Positions 6,401-10,941 of a DNA stretch of 24,521 bases are shown in pieces. Numbering within the stretch: the first letter of the stretch is position 1; each line of letters begins with the position of its first letter. This DNA is from Bacteroidota bacterium (lineage in GTDB: Bacteria; Bacteroidota; Bacteroidia; Bacteroidales; VadinHA17): assembly GCA_016718875.1 (NCBI GenBank), contig JADKBL010000039.1:1-24521 (forward strand), given 5' to 3'. The notes beneath the pieces were generated by a model, which saw only the letters and a list, made by a program, of their open reading frames with translations, was not told the origin of the DNA and made no database searches. Position numbers and translations under genes: made by a program.

Positions 6401-9324
6401 ATGTTGCCTGGAATTTAAACCACCGGTTATAGTTTGGACCATTAGCCCAACATGTACCTTTATTCTTATCGGCAGAAGCTCCAACAGTTGTATAGGCAGC
6501 ATCGGATGAACACCAGTTGTTAATCAAAGGTATTGTTACTGCTCCATCCTTAAGATCGTAATCAACAACCTGATCAACACATAAAGTAAAAGTGCCGCTG
6601 TATCCTGTTCCAACATAATTATCAACAGAGATATAATACCAGCTGCCATCTGTAAGTCCTTCAGCAACAATATCTATGTCGCTGTACTGAGAGGTATATG
6701 TAGCACAGGCAATCTACAGGATCCCATCACTTTCCCATAATGCCATGAAAGGATGCTGAAGTGTTCCTTCTGCACCGCCGGTCTTAAGTTTAATTGAAGC
6801 TAAAGTGGTTGATGTTGCCTGGAATTTAAACCACCGGTTATAGTTTGGACCATTAGCCCAACATGTACCTTTATTCTTATCGGCAGAAGCTCCAACAGTT
6901 GTATAGGCAGCATTGGATGAACACCAGTTATTAATCAAAGGTATTGTTACTGCTCCATCCTTAAGATCGTAATCAACAACCTGATCAACACATAAAGTAA
7001 AAGTGCCGCTGTATCCTGTTCCAACATAATTATCAACAGAGATATAATACCAGCTGCCACTGTAAGTCCTTCAGCAACAATATCTATGTCGCTGTACTGA
7101 GAGGTATATGTAGCACATGCAATCTGGGTGATCCCATCACTTTCCCATAATGCCATGAAAGGATGCTGAAGTGTACCTTCTGCACCGCCGGTCTTAAGTT
7201 TAATTGAAGCTAAAGTGGTTGATGTTGCCTGGAATTTAAACCACCGGTTATAGTTTGGACCATTAGCCCAACATGTACCTTTATTCTTATCAGCAGATGC
7301 TCCAACAGTTGTATAGGCAGCATCTGCGGAGCACCATGCATTTATTGATGGAATAGCAACGGCTCCTCCCCGGAGGTCATAATCCACATCCTCATCAATA
7401 CATAAGGTAAAGTACCCTGATAACCACCAACATAATTATCCACAGATACATAATACCAGTCGTTTTCAATGAGATCCTCTGCCATAATATCAATATCACT
7501 ATACTGAGAGGTATATGCAGCACAACCAACCTGGGTTCCATCCAGTTTCCATAATGCCATGAAAGGATATTGAAGTGTTCCCTCAAGACCGCCTGTTTTT
7601 AGTCTTACCGATACTGTTTTTGTTGAAGTAGCCTGGAATCGGAACCAGCGGTTATAATTAGGACCGTTAGCCCAGCATGAACCTTTAGCCTGATCTCCCG
7701 TTGCACCAACAGTAGTATACTGAGCATCAGTGGAACACCAGTTATTTATGCTTGGGACCGTAACTGCTCCCGCTTTTAAATCGTAATTAACAGTTGGATT
7801 CACGCAAAGTGAAAAGGACCCTCTGTAGCCTGCGCCGACATAATTGTCAACTGCAATATAGTACCACTGGCCTATTGTCAGTCCGGAATTAACTATTTCA
7901 ATATCACTGTATTGTGATGAATAAGTTGCACATCCAAGCTGTGTATTGGCAGCATCAAAAGTACCAGAACGGATACTGAAGAGTACCTTCTGCACCACCT
8001 GTTTTGAGTTGTACAGTGATATCTGAAGTTGTTGCCTGGAATTTGAACCAGCGGTTATAATTGGGTCCGTTAGCCCAGCATGTTCCTTTTATTTCGTCAG
8101 CGGTTGCTCCAATAGTTGAGAACTGGGCATTTGATGAACACCATGGTGCTGCCGCTGATAATAATTTTGCACCTGTTTTAAAGTTATAATCCGAAACATC
8201 AGTAGTATGAGGTGTTACAGTTGTACAATATGCGTCAGAATAGGTATAATTAATTGTATGAGTTCCGATACCAGCAGAGGAGGGGGTAAAATTTATCCCT
8301 GCTATTCCTGGTCCTGAAAATGTTCCTCCAAGAGGGTTCCCAATAAGTACAGATGCGGGATCACTTAAATCATATTGAAGATTTAAACCTGTGAATGTAA
8401 CAATTGGTTTATCGTGTACGTTAGTCGGGTGGATAGCCTGGTTAGTACACCCTGTTGGAACATTATTGTAATCTGTATAGGTGTAAATAATATTATGTAT
8501 TCCCAAACCTGCAGATGAAGGAGTAAATGTGGTGCCGGAAGTTCCGGGTCCGCTAAAAGCCCCGCCTGCAGGAGAGCCGGTAAGTGTTGATGGAGCCCCA
8601 TCGATACAATAATCGGCGTTAAGTCCGCTGAAATCTGACAATGGAAGAGGATATATATCTACAAAAAGATCGCTGTTGCAGTAGAACCACAGCAGTAATT
8701 TCTTCAACTGATACAACACCCAAATTATGAGATCCGGGATTATCCCATGTTACATTAAGGCTTGACCTCCTGTAAAAGATGCTGGAGTCCAGTTAACGAC
8801 AGTCCAGTTATATGTTGAACCGGAATGATCATCAACGAGAATAATTTATAGATGCTCCTGAACAGACTTCAACATTTGCCGGATGATATTATGAGGCAAT
8901 GCCGGAGGACAGGCAATACATGAATATTTTGCATTCCACCCATGACTGCTGGATCCGTTTGATATGAATCGGAAGGTAAAATGTTCCTGATGAATTAATA
9001 GATGAATGGAGATGTGGTGTAGCACCATTATTATAACTTCAATTAATGGAGAAGATGTTCAGGACCATCATAAACATAAAGAGCATCCCGGTTAAATATT
9101 TAATGAAGTAAAGTCAAATTTTAATATAAGGATTGACGAGGTCATTGGATTAGAAAGTAATTGTAAAGTTCTCATTGTTCCTATATGACTGCAGATCCTA
9201 TCACTATCATAAAAGTACCGGAACATGTATTTACTGGCATCCGATTATATGCATCAATTTTATATGTCTGGGAAAAGAGATTATATGGCAAGAATAACAG
9301 GACCAGGAAAACTATCATCTTCAT
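1..9324 (-). CDS. Giant secreted repeat-rich surface protein (partial, frame-broken)
   Basis: This is one continuous coding region on the minus strand, read from about 9324 to beyond position 1; the C-terminus is outside the window. Order of parts: signal peptide MKMIVFLVLLFLPYNLFSQ (9324-9268), CUB-like domain (about 9240-8920), Ig/PKD-like linkers (8880-8220), 16 recognisable tandem repeats of 132-137 residues (8220-1370), two SprB-like repeats (1355-900), then HYR-type domains to the edge. The start was chosen at 9324 because the signal peptide follows directly; an in-frame ATG at 9378 would add 18 polar residues. The frame is interrupted at least 15-20 times, yet repeat homology continues across each break, so I treat the fragments below as one gene. 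HYR and SprB domains are typical of T9SS-exported adhesins in Bacteroidota. The adhesin role is inference, and the sorting domain is not visible. A genuine pseudogene is the main alternative. Confidence 0.8.
465..2477 (-). CDS. Segment of the giant surface protein: repeat units 1-3, two SprB-like repeats, HYR domain
   Basis: This is the longest open stretch of the minus-strand gene (670 codons). Residues 14 to about 370 hold repeat units 3 (partial), 2 and 1, each with WCSxDA, LGSCW, NKNVW, KTGGGxGSM and YWISVDDN motifs. Residues about 375-448 and 450-525 are two SprB-like repeats, with NVTCFNLNDGTATATPTGG and NVSCAGGNDGSVTILAAGG. Residues about 530-615 form a HYR domain (ITCPAPVSQNVDAGLC, NDNCAVTTLTWIMSG, YTVKDAANNTATCNFTITI), and a second HYR domain begins at once after it. 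The apparent start MLNTAIFLLLLMS is a frameshift artefact, not a signal peptide: two bases (TC) are missing near 2441 compared with sister repeats, where the text is ATADESLGSCW. It should be read as joined to 2550-3119. Confidence 0.8.
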   Translation of the reverse strand: MLNTAIFLLLLMSLGSCWNGALNKNVWFTFNATTSFIKVSVKTGGGLGSMVYQQLALWNSAGTQVGCATYVAAQGTVTLQSNSLTPGQNYWISVDDNNTPGTFSLCVTNQIDYDFKDGAVLLSNTNNWCSADAEYSNTFATADESLGSCWNGALNKNVWFTFNATTSFIKVSVKTGGGFGSMVYQQLALWNSAGAQIGCATYVAAQGTVTLQSNSLTPGQNYWISVDDNNTPGTFSLCVTNQPDYDFKIGAVFLANTNSWCSSDAAYDNTFATADGSLGSCWSGATNKNVWVRFQPITNTVKISINTGSGYGTMQRQQFAVWDASNTQLGCAKWSSNQGVLTLNLNTLTPGVDYWISVDDDLTSGTFSLCINSAPLSVNVTKTNVTCFNLNDGTATATPTGGAPPYSYLWTGPGGFASVSAAVSNLIPGVYNVKVTDNNADFVNGSATITQPVSALAGSVSAQTNVSCAGGNDGSVTILAAGGTPLYQYKLGAGSFQASDTFTGLLAGAYTVSIKDNNNCTTTVPVIITTIADIVLPTITCPAPVSQNVDAGLCTASVTLANPSANDNCAVTTLTWIMSGVTVAASGATGINNIGTYIFNKGATLITYTVKDAANNTATCNFTITITDNINPVITCPGPLSFQCITDVPAAHLNFAAFTGAGAVLLTIAE
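2550..3119 (-). CDS. Segment of the giant surface protein: repeat units 3-4
   Basis: A 189-codon open stretch encodes parts of repeat units 4 and 3, almost identical at DNA level to the segment downstream of it. Motifs are MVYQQLALWDAAGTQVGC, QGTVTLQSNSLTPGQNYW and WCSADAEYSNTFATADES. The ATG is internal to a repeat (GSMVYQQ) and is not a real start. The frame is lost at about 2572, where GTTCCGGAGT replaces GTTCCGGGAGT of the sister copies (one G missing). It is lost again near 2528, where one A is missing from AAAA. Both are homopolymer shortenings. Confidence 0.75.
   Translation of the reverse strand: MVYQQLALWDAAGTQVGCATYVAAQGTVTLQSNSLTPGQNYWISVDDNNTPGTFSLCVTNQIDYDFKDGAVLLSNTNNWCSADAEYSNTFATADESLGSCWNGALNKNVWFTFNATTSFIKVSVKTGGGFGSMVYQQLALWNSAGTQVGCATYVAAQGTVTLQSNSLTPGQNYWISVDDNNTPELSAYV
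3201..3910 (-). CDS. Segments of the giant surface protein: repeat units 5-6, frame-broken
   Basis: Two overlapping open stretches (3201-3515 and 3410-3910) encode two nearly identical repeat units of the same family, with EVACAKYVAAQGTVSLQ, IDYDFRDGAV and WCSADAAYSNTFATEDEALG. The frame changes at about 3522, where the expected FGSMVYQQ reads FGQWYISS because one T is missing (minus strand GGTCAATGG for GGTTCAATGG). The same one-base loss recurs one unit away at about 3914. Near 3196-3212 a T has been gained and bases lost compared with TTTTTATTCAGAGCCCCG. The domains continue across all breaks. Confidence 0.7.
3985..5781 (-). CDS. Segment of the giant surface protein: transition between the two repeat subfamilies
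   Basis: This is a 598-codon open stretch. Reading from 5781 it holds units 10, 9, 8 and 7 plus the start of one more, and passes from the YNRWFKF / QYSDIDIV subfamily (135-137 residues) into the NKNVWFKF / QGTVTLQ subfamily (132 residues). Typical motifs are WCSTDAAYTTVGASDDKNKG, CWANGPNYNRWFKF and YYISVDNYVGTGYSG. Units 7 and 8 are more diverged than the blocks on either side. The stretch ends GSFSTPGRGSAQ at an out-of-register junction (3985-4015), where about 130 bp between GSFS and NKNVW is missing. The ATG at 5781 lies inside a repeat. Confidence 0.78.
   Translation of the reverse strand: MALWESDGITQIGCAAYTSQYSDIDIVAEGLTDGNWYYISVDNYVGTGYSGSFTLCVDQTVDYDLKVGAVTIPSINNWCSTDAAYTTVGASDDKNKGTCWANGPNYNRWFKFVATTTVASIQLKTGGSEGTLQHPFMALWEIDGTTQIACATYTSQYSDLEIVSVGLTIGNTYYVSVDNYIGTGYSGTFSLCIDDELSYNFKDGAITLSDLNGWCSSNAIYSTINATPDQAKGSCWANGTNYNRWFKFQATAPTISIQVRTTNEEGTLRRPFVALWDASLVEVACRTYVTDNSDLEISSTTLTNGNWYYISVDNFTGPAYQGSFTLCATTAIPNDNKANAIILTDFNSWCSADAKYTNSIATADGLVGSCFGGGVNKKNVWFKFTALNPSVTVTVTTGGNYGTMSNQQIAMFDVSDTQVGCIGPLAGQGTQTLIVNGLTVGNVYWISVDDNNISGTFSLCIDDAATYTYPTGAIELTDLNNWCSTPAIYTNVGAPADTKSGSCWTAGTFNNKWFKFLATTSQVNVQIKTGAGYGSMVYQQVALWNYNGVQVSCARYVAAQGTVTLQSDALTPGQWYWISVDDANTSGSFSTPGRGSAQ
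5835..6938 (-). CDS. Fragmented segment of the giant surface protein: repeat units 11-13
   Basis: Three short open stretches (5835-6122, 6276-6527, 6714-6938) and the sequence between them encode near-identical units with INNWCSSxAAYTTVGASADK, WANGPNYNRWFKFQATST and KLKTGGAEGTLQHPF. Frame loss is caused by small changes against sister copies. At 6130 GTATTGCACTG replaces GTATTGTTACTG. At 6296-6315 there is one gained and one lost base. At 6360 CTTCGCACC replaces CTTCTGCACC. At 6715 CTACAGGATCC replaces CTGGGTGATCC. An internal out-of-register junction at about 5890 is described separately. Confidence 0.68.
6947..7387 (-). CDS. Segment of the giant surface protein: repeat unit 14
   Basis: A 146-codon open stretch starting inside a repeat at DYDLRGGAVAIPSINAWCS encodes one almost complete unit through QYSDIDIVAEGLT. 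It then leaves frame near 7059, where CTGCCACTGT replaces the sister text CTGCCATCTGT (one base missing). After that point the true continuation is YYISVDNYVGTGYSG in another frame. Identity with units 11-13 is very high, which marks the block as recently duplicated or homogenised. Confidence 0.7.
   Translation of the reverse strand: MDYDLRGGAVAIPSINAWCSADAAYTTVGASADKNKGTCWANGPNYNRWFKFQATSTTLASIKLKTGGAEGTLQHPFMALWESDGITQIACATYTSQYSDIDIVAEGLTVAAGIISLLIIMLEQDTAALLLYVLIRLLITILRMEQ
7342..7998 (-). CDS. Segment of the giant surface protein: repeat units 15-16
   Basis: A 218-codon open stretch holds the end of unit 16 and most of unit 15, with NTQLGCATYSSQYSDIEIV, YYIAVDNYVGAGYRGSFSLC, WCSTDAQYTTVGATGDQAKG and CWANGPNYNRWFRFQATSTK. 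Its first residues (MVQKVLFSIRSGT) are out of frame. It leaves frame near 7409: GTAAAGTACC on the plus strand should carry one more A, restoring GTFTLCIDEDVDYDLRGG. That is a clear homopolymer deletion. Confidence 0.72.
   Translation of the reverse strand: MVQKVLFSIRSGTFDAANTQLGCATYSSQYSDIEIVNSGLTIGQWYYIAVDNYVGAGYRGSFSLCVNPTVNYDLKAGAVTVPSINNWCSTDAQYTTVGATGDQAKGSCWANGPNYNRWFRFQATSTKTVSVRLKTGGLEGTLQYPFMALWKLDGTQVGCAAYTSQYSDIDIMAEDLIENDWYYVSVDNYVGGYQGTLPYVLMRMWIMTSGEEPLLFHQ
7955..8719 (-). CDS. Segment of the giant surface protein: Ig/PKD-like linkers and first tandem repeat
   Basis: A 254-codon open stretch. Two related domains open it: DADYC-like text at NADYCIDGAPSTLTGSPAGG with FSGPGTSGTTFTPSSAGLG, then YDLSDPASVLIGNPLGGTFS with FSGPGIAGINFTPSSAGIG. 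Each has a YTYTD or YTYSD strand. They resemble the PKD/Ig-like linkers common in Bacteroidota surface proteins. The first unit of the tandem array follows (DYNFKTGAKLL, APWCSSNAQFS, CWANGPNYNRWFKFQATTSD). The apparent N-terminus MLYQLKKLLLWFYCNSD is out of frame; real coding continues upstream. The end LQYPFWYF is where one or more bases are missing near 7975. Confidence 0.75.
   Translation of the reverse strand: MLYQLKKLLLWFYCNSDLFVDIYPLPLSDFSGLNADYCIDGAPSTLTGSPAGGAFSGPGTSGTTFTPSSAGLGIHNIIYTYTDYNNVPTGCTNQAIHPTNVHDKPIVTFTGLNLQYDLSDPASVLIGNPLGGTFSGPGIAGINFTPSSAGIGTHTINYTYSDAYCTTVTPHTTDVSDYNFKTGAKLLSAAAPWCSSNAQFSTIGATADEIKGTCWANGPNYNRWFKFQATTSDITVQLKTGGAEGTLQYPFWYF
8720..9324 (-). CDS. N-terminal region of the giant surface protein: signal peptide and broken CUB-like domain
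   Basis: Reading from 9324 gives MKMIVFLVLLFLPYNLFSQ, a signal peptide, then TYKIDAYNRMPVNTCSGTF. The frame fails repeatedly after that. Pieces in three frames nevertheless line up as a CUB-like domain of the kind found at the start of Bacteroidota secreted proteins: CSGTFYDS, NENFTITF-like text, MTSSILILKFDFTS, RDALYVYDGP, NNGATPHLHSSINSSGTF, FRFISNGSSSHGWNAKYSC. An Ig-like section with STYNWTVVNWTPASFTGG and NPGSHNLGVVSVEE follows. At least six indels occur in about 600 bp, far denser than elsewhere. The domain call rests on pattern recognition of the order of motifs. Confidence 0.6.
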
Positions 9325-9488
9325 GATGATTTTCCTGTTAGCATCAATATAAATATTTTCAGCCAAGCTGTTTCGCATATAATCTTACAACGGTTACTAA
9401 AAGCATAACCGATAATCTGTTATTATGGTTGCACTATGTGGTAAAAATGTTTTAATAAATATAATCCCCAGTGGTTTTCTACACCAGA

Positions 9489-9496
9489 CAAATATA
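9489..9496 (-). promoter_or_regulatory. Candidate Bacteroidota -7 promoter element for the minus-strand giant gene
   Basis: On the minus strand this reads TATATTTG, an exact match to the Bacteroidota TAnnTTTG -7 element, 165 bp before the proposed start at 9324. A weaker upstream half (TTTC instead of TTTG) sits at 9518-9521 with 21 nt spacing. The long untranslated leader and the imperfect upstream half keep confidence moderate. Confidence 0.4.
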
Positions 9497-9551
9497 AGCA
9501 AAAAGATTTCTGGTTCTGAAATAATGCCGGTGAGTTTCTGATTTTTTCAGG

Positions 9552-9608
9552 AAAAAGTTCAATTAATTATGGTATGCATGATATGACAATTTTAGTCTTG
9601 AACTTTTT
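9552..9608. repeat. 11-bp perfect inverted repeat upstream of the peroxiredoxin gene
   Basis: AAAAAGTTCAA at 9552-9562 is the exact reverse complement of TTGAACTTTTT at 9598-9608, with 35 bp between. The pair ends 66 bp before the peroxiredoxin start and just before a TAGTTTG sequence (9615-9621) that could be a degenerate -7 element. It could be a regulator-binding site or a stem-loop. No regulator is encoded nearby, so the role is unknown. Confidence 0.4.
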
Positions 9609-9674
9609 AAAACATAGTTTGTTAGTTAAATAACCAATTTTAATTTAGTCTAAATAAAATTAAACCCCTTCAAA

Positions 9675-10398
9675 ATGAAAAAATCACTCATCGTTATGTT
9701 GTTTGTGGCTCTATCAGTCACAGCTATGTCTCAGGCAGACAGTAATTCACGTATCCCGCTTATCGGCGAGACCGCTCCGTCATTTGTGGCTGAGTCCACA
9801 AGTGGATCTATTAATTTTCCGGCAGATCTTGGGAAAAGCTGGAAAATACTATTCAGTCATCCACAGGATTTTACTCCAGTATGCTCTACAGAAATCCTAG
9901 AGCTTGCCAATTCTCAGGGTGAGTTTGATAAACTAAATGCAAAGCTTGTTGTAATTTCAACTGATGAACTGAAGACACACAAACTCTGGAAAACAGCACT
10001 GGAGGAGATGAAATATAAAGAGAGAGACTTTAAAGATCAAATTTCCCCTTGTTGATGACAACAGCAAAGCAGTTGCAAAGAAGTATGGGATGATTCATCC
10101 TGCATCAAGTTCAACCAAGGGTGTCAGGGGTGTATTTATTATTGATCCCGACAATATTGTACAGGCAATTTATTTCTACCCGATGAATGTTGGAAGGAGT
10201 ACCTCTGAGTTATTGCGTGCTGTTTCAGCATTACAGACTGCAAGCAAGGAATATGCAACACCTGCTGACTGGAAAAAAGGAGATGATTTTTTGGTAACCA
10301 TTCCACCGAAAGAAGCTGTTGATAATACCAAGCCGGCACCTGAAGGATACTACAGGGCGGCATGGTTCATGTTATTCAAGAAAGGAACTAATGACTAA
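9675..10398 (+). CDS. Exported 1-Cys peroxiredoxin (AhpC/TSA family, Prx6 type), one frameshift
   Basis: The product reduces hydrogen peroxide and organic peroxides through an active-site cysteine. It opens with a signal peptide (MKKSLIVMLFVALSVTAMSQ), so it should act in the periplasm or outside the cell, which is unusual because most peroxiredoxins are cytosolic. The catalytic motif is HPQDFTPVCSTE, with the peroxidatic Cys and the conserved Thr and Pro. KGVRGVFIIDPDNIVQAIYF and the long C-terminal extension with TPADWKKGDD are typical of the Prx6 group, which lacks the C-terminal resolving Cys. After removal of the signal the length of about 220 residues fits the family. The frame breaks at 10032-10034: removing one A from AAA turns a premature stop at 10053 into FKIKFPLVDDNSKAVAKKYG, which joins exactly to the second open stretch (10090-10398). 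I treat this as a probable sequencing error, so the gene is likely intact. It stands alone, with a terminator downstream. Confidence 0.93.
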
Positions 10399-10428
10399 AA
10401 ATCGTTTTTAGAAATTTAGCTAATACAA

Positions 10429-10468
10429 AAAGAGGTCTTATCTGGTAAAGGTAGGGCCTCTTTGATTT
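10429..10468 (+). terminator. Rho-independent terminator after the peroxiredoxin gene
   Basis: AAAGAGGTC (10429-10437) pairs with GGCCTCTTT (10455-10463) in a 9-bp stem with one G-U pair and a 17-nt loop, followed by GATTTTG. It lies 31 bp after the stop codon and fits termination of this single gene. The T-run is short. Confidence 0.6.
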
Positions 10469-10474
10469 TGTTGA

Positions 10475-10569
10475 GTTGGTTTCGTTACACTACGCCGAGC
10501 CGTTTGGAGGTCCCTTACAACACTAAAACCGGCGCCACTCCTTTGTCGTGGCTTATCGGTTTTGTTTTT
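10475..10569 (+). repeat. 95-bp direct repeat, copy 1, ending in a terminator-like hairpin
   Basis: This copy matches 10616-10710 at 92 of 95 positions; all three differences are in the first 18 bases. The right half folds: AAAACCG (10525-10531) pairs with CGGTTTT (10557-10563), with an inner GCCAC / GTGGC stem, and is followed by GTTTTT. The left half holds CGCCGAGCCGTTTGGAGGTC. No coding role is supported; the overlapping 107-codon frame only translates the repeat. It is probably a dispersed intergenic element. Confidence 0.85.
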
Positions 10570-10615
10570 CAAAATTTATACCATCGCCACGAGAATAGAG
10601 TGTTTTATATGACGG

Positions 10616-10710
10616 GTTGGCTTCGCTACGCTACGCCGAGCCGTTTGGAGGTCCCTTACAACACTAAAACCGGCGCCACTCCTTTGTCGTGGCTTATCGG
10701 TTTTGTTTTT
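10616..10710 (+). repeat. 95-bp direct repeat, copy 2
   Basis: This is the second copy of the element at 10475-10569, offset by exactly 141 bp, with 46 bp of unrelated sequence between the copies. It has the same nested hairpin (AAAACCG 10666-10672, CGGTTTT 10698-10704) and T-run (10706-10710). Its end, GGTTTTGTTTTTA at 10699-10711, forms a perfect 13-bp inverted repeat with 10744-10756 in the tRNA terminator. Confidence 0.85.
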
Positions 10711-10720
10711 ATCTCCCTTC

Positions 10721-10736
10721 GGCAAGCGAGCTTGCC
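10721..10736. repeat. Short palindrome between opposed terminators
   Basis: GGCAAGC and GCTTGCC form a perfect 7-bp inverted repeat around GA. It sits in the centre of the 13-bp inverted repeat formed by the two T-runs (10699-10711 and 10744-10756), so the whole 58-bp stretch is one nested palindrome. Its function is unknown. Confidence 0.6.
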
Positions 10737-10745
10737 TTGGTTTAT

Positions 10746-10783
10746 AAAAACAAAACCGACCCTGCTGTTGCAGGGCCGGTTTT
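10746..10783 (-). terminator. Rho-independent terminator of tRNA-Val
   Basis: AAAACCGACCCTGC (10752-10765) pairs with GCAGGGCCGGTTTT (10770-10783) in a 14-bp stem with one mismatch and a 4-nt loop. On the minus strand it is followed by GTTTTT, as expected for a terminator directly after the tRNA. The outer stem and flank (17 bp, 10775-10791) are identical in reverse complement to part of the 95-bp repeats. Confidence 0.85.
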
Positions 10784-10790
10784 AGTGTTG

Positions 10791-10865
10791 TGGGGGTTGA
10801 CGGGTTCGAACCGCCGACCCTCTGCTTGTAAGGCAGATGCTCTGAACCAGCTGAGCTAAACCCCC
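10791..10865 (-). tRNA. tRNA-Val (anticodon UAC)
   Basis: A 75-nt cloverleaf. The acceptor stem is GGGGGTT / AACCCCC with discriminator A. The D-arm contains AGCTCAGCTGGTTCAGAGC. The anticodon stem TCTGC / GCAGA encloses the loop CTTACAA, with anticodon TAC (plus-strand 10828-10830) reading valine codons. The T-arm contains GGTTCGAACC. CCA is not encoded and must be added after transcription. A strong promoter lies upstream and a terminator directly downstream, so it is transcribed alone. Confidence 0.97.
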
Positions 10866-10880
10866 TTTGAAAAGAGAGTG

Positions 10881-10911
10881 CAAATATAATAGTCATTTTC
10901 ATATCTGCAAA
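10881..10911 (-). promoter_or_regulatory. Bacteroidota-type promoter of tRNA-Val
   Basis: On the minus strand, TTTG (10908-10911) and TATATTTG (10881-10888) are separated by 19 nt, an exact match to the Bacteroidota consensus TTTG / TAnnTTTG read by its primary sigma factor. The -7 element ends 15 nt before the mature tRNA 5' end. This supports the phylum assignment independently of the proteins. Confidence 0.85.
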
Positions 10912-10941
10912 GAAAAAAAACAAATAAATGAATATGGATTA

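Larger units (their letters stand above)
1370..8215 (-). repeat. Tandem array of at least 16 protein repeats of 132-137 residues
   Basis: The WCS-xx-A codons of each unit lie on the plus strand at about 1693, 2089, 2483, 2878, 3274, 3669, 4331, 4730, 5135, 5543, 6103, 6508, 6919, 7329, 7733 and 8136. Spacing is 394-399 bp in the left part and 403-411 bp in the right part, except two gaps of 662 and 560 bp that contain truncated units. A unit reads WCS-xDAxY, (G/S)(T/S)CW, N-x-(W)FKF, V-x-(L/V)KTGG, (M/V)ALW, GCA-x-Y, L-x-(P/D)G-x-W/YYISVD, GTF(S/T)LC. The pattern, with a hydrophobic D/G-rich beta-sandwich and a final GTFxLCV strand, resembles pre-peptidase C-terminal (PPC) type domains. I could not assign a named family with certainty. 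Two cysteine pairs per unit suggest disulfides outside the cell. Confidence 0.85.
9379..9674. other. Divergent intergenic region between the first giant gene and the peroxiredoxin
   Basis: This 296-bp AT-rich stretch carries the candidate minus-strand promoter (9489-9496), the 11-bp inverted repeat (9552-9608) and a possible degenerate plus-strand -7 element TAGTTTG (9615-9621) 54 bp before the peroxiredoxin ATG. No Shine-Dalgarno site precedes that ATG, as usual in Bacteroidota. No gene is supported here. Confidence 0.5.

Noticed and set aside
1370..8215. Regular repeat spacing considered as a CRISPR array
   Set aside because: Units are about 400 bp, are conserved along their whole length and encode protein; there are no short repeats with unique spacers.
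1370..8215. Diversity-generating retroelement target as an explanation for repeat variation
   Set aside because: No reverse transcriptase or template repeat is present, and differences among units are not biased to adenine positions by eye.
9703..9900. 65-codon plus frame overlapping the peroxiredoxin
   Set aside because: It is an out-of-frame shadow of a clearly conserved enzyme gene.
10020..10060. Programmed frameshift in the peroxiredoxin
   Set aside because: No slippery heptamer with a following structure is evident, the family is not known for it, and similar one-base errors occur across the whole window.
10462..10785. 107-codon plus-strand frame
   Set aside because: It only translates the two 95-bp repeats and part of the tRNA terminator; the repeated peptide follows the DNA repeat and there is no domain.
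10576..10923. 115-codon minus-strand frame
   Set aside because: It runs straight through tRNA-Val, its promoter and terminator, so it is a chance frame.
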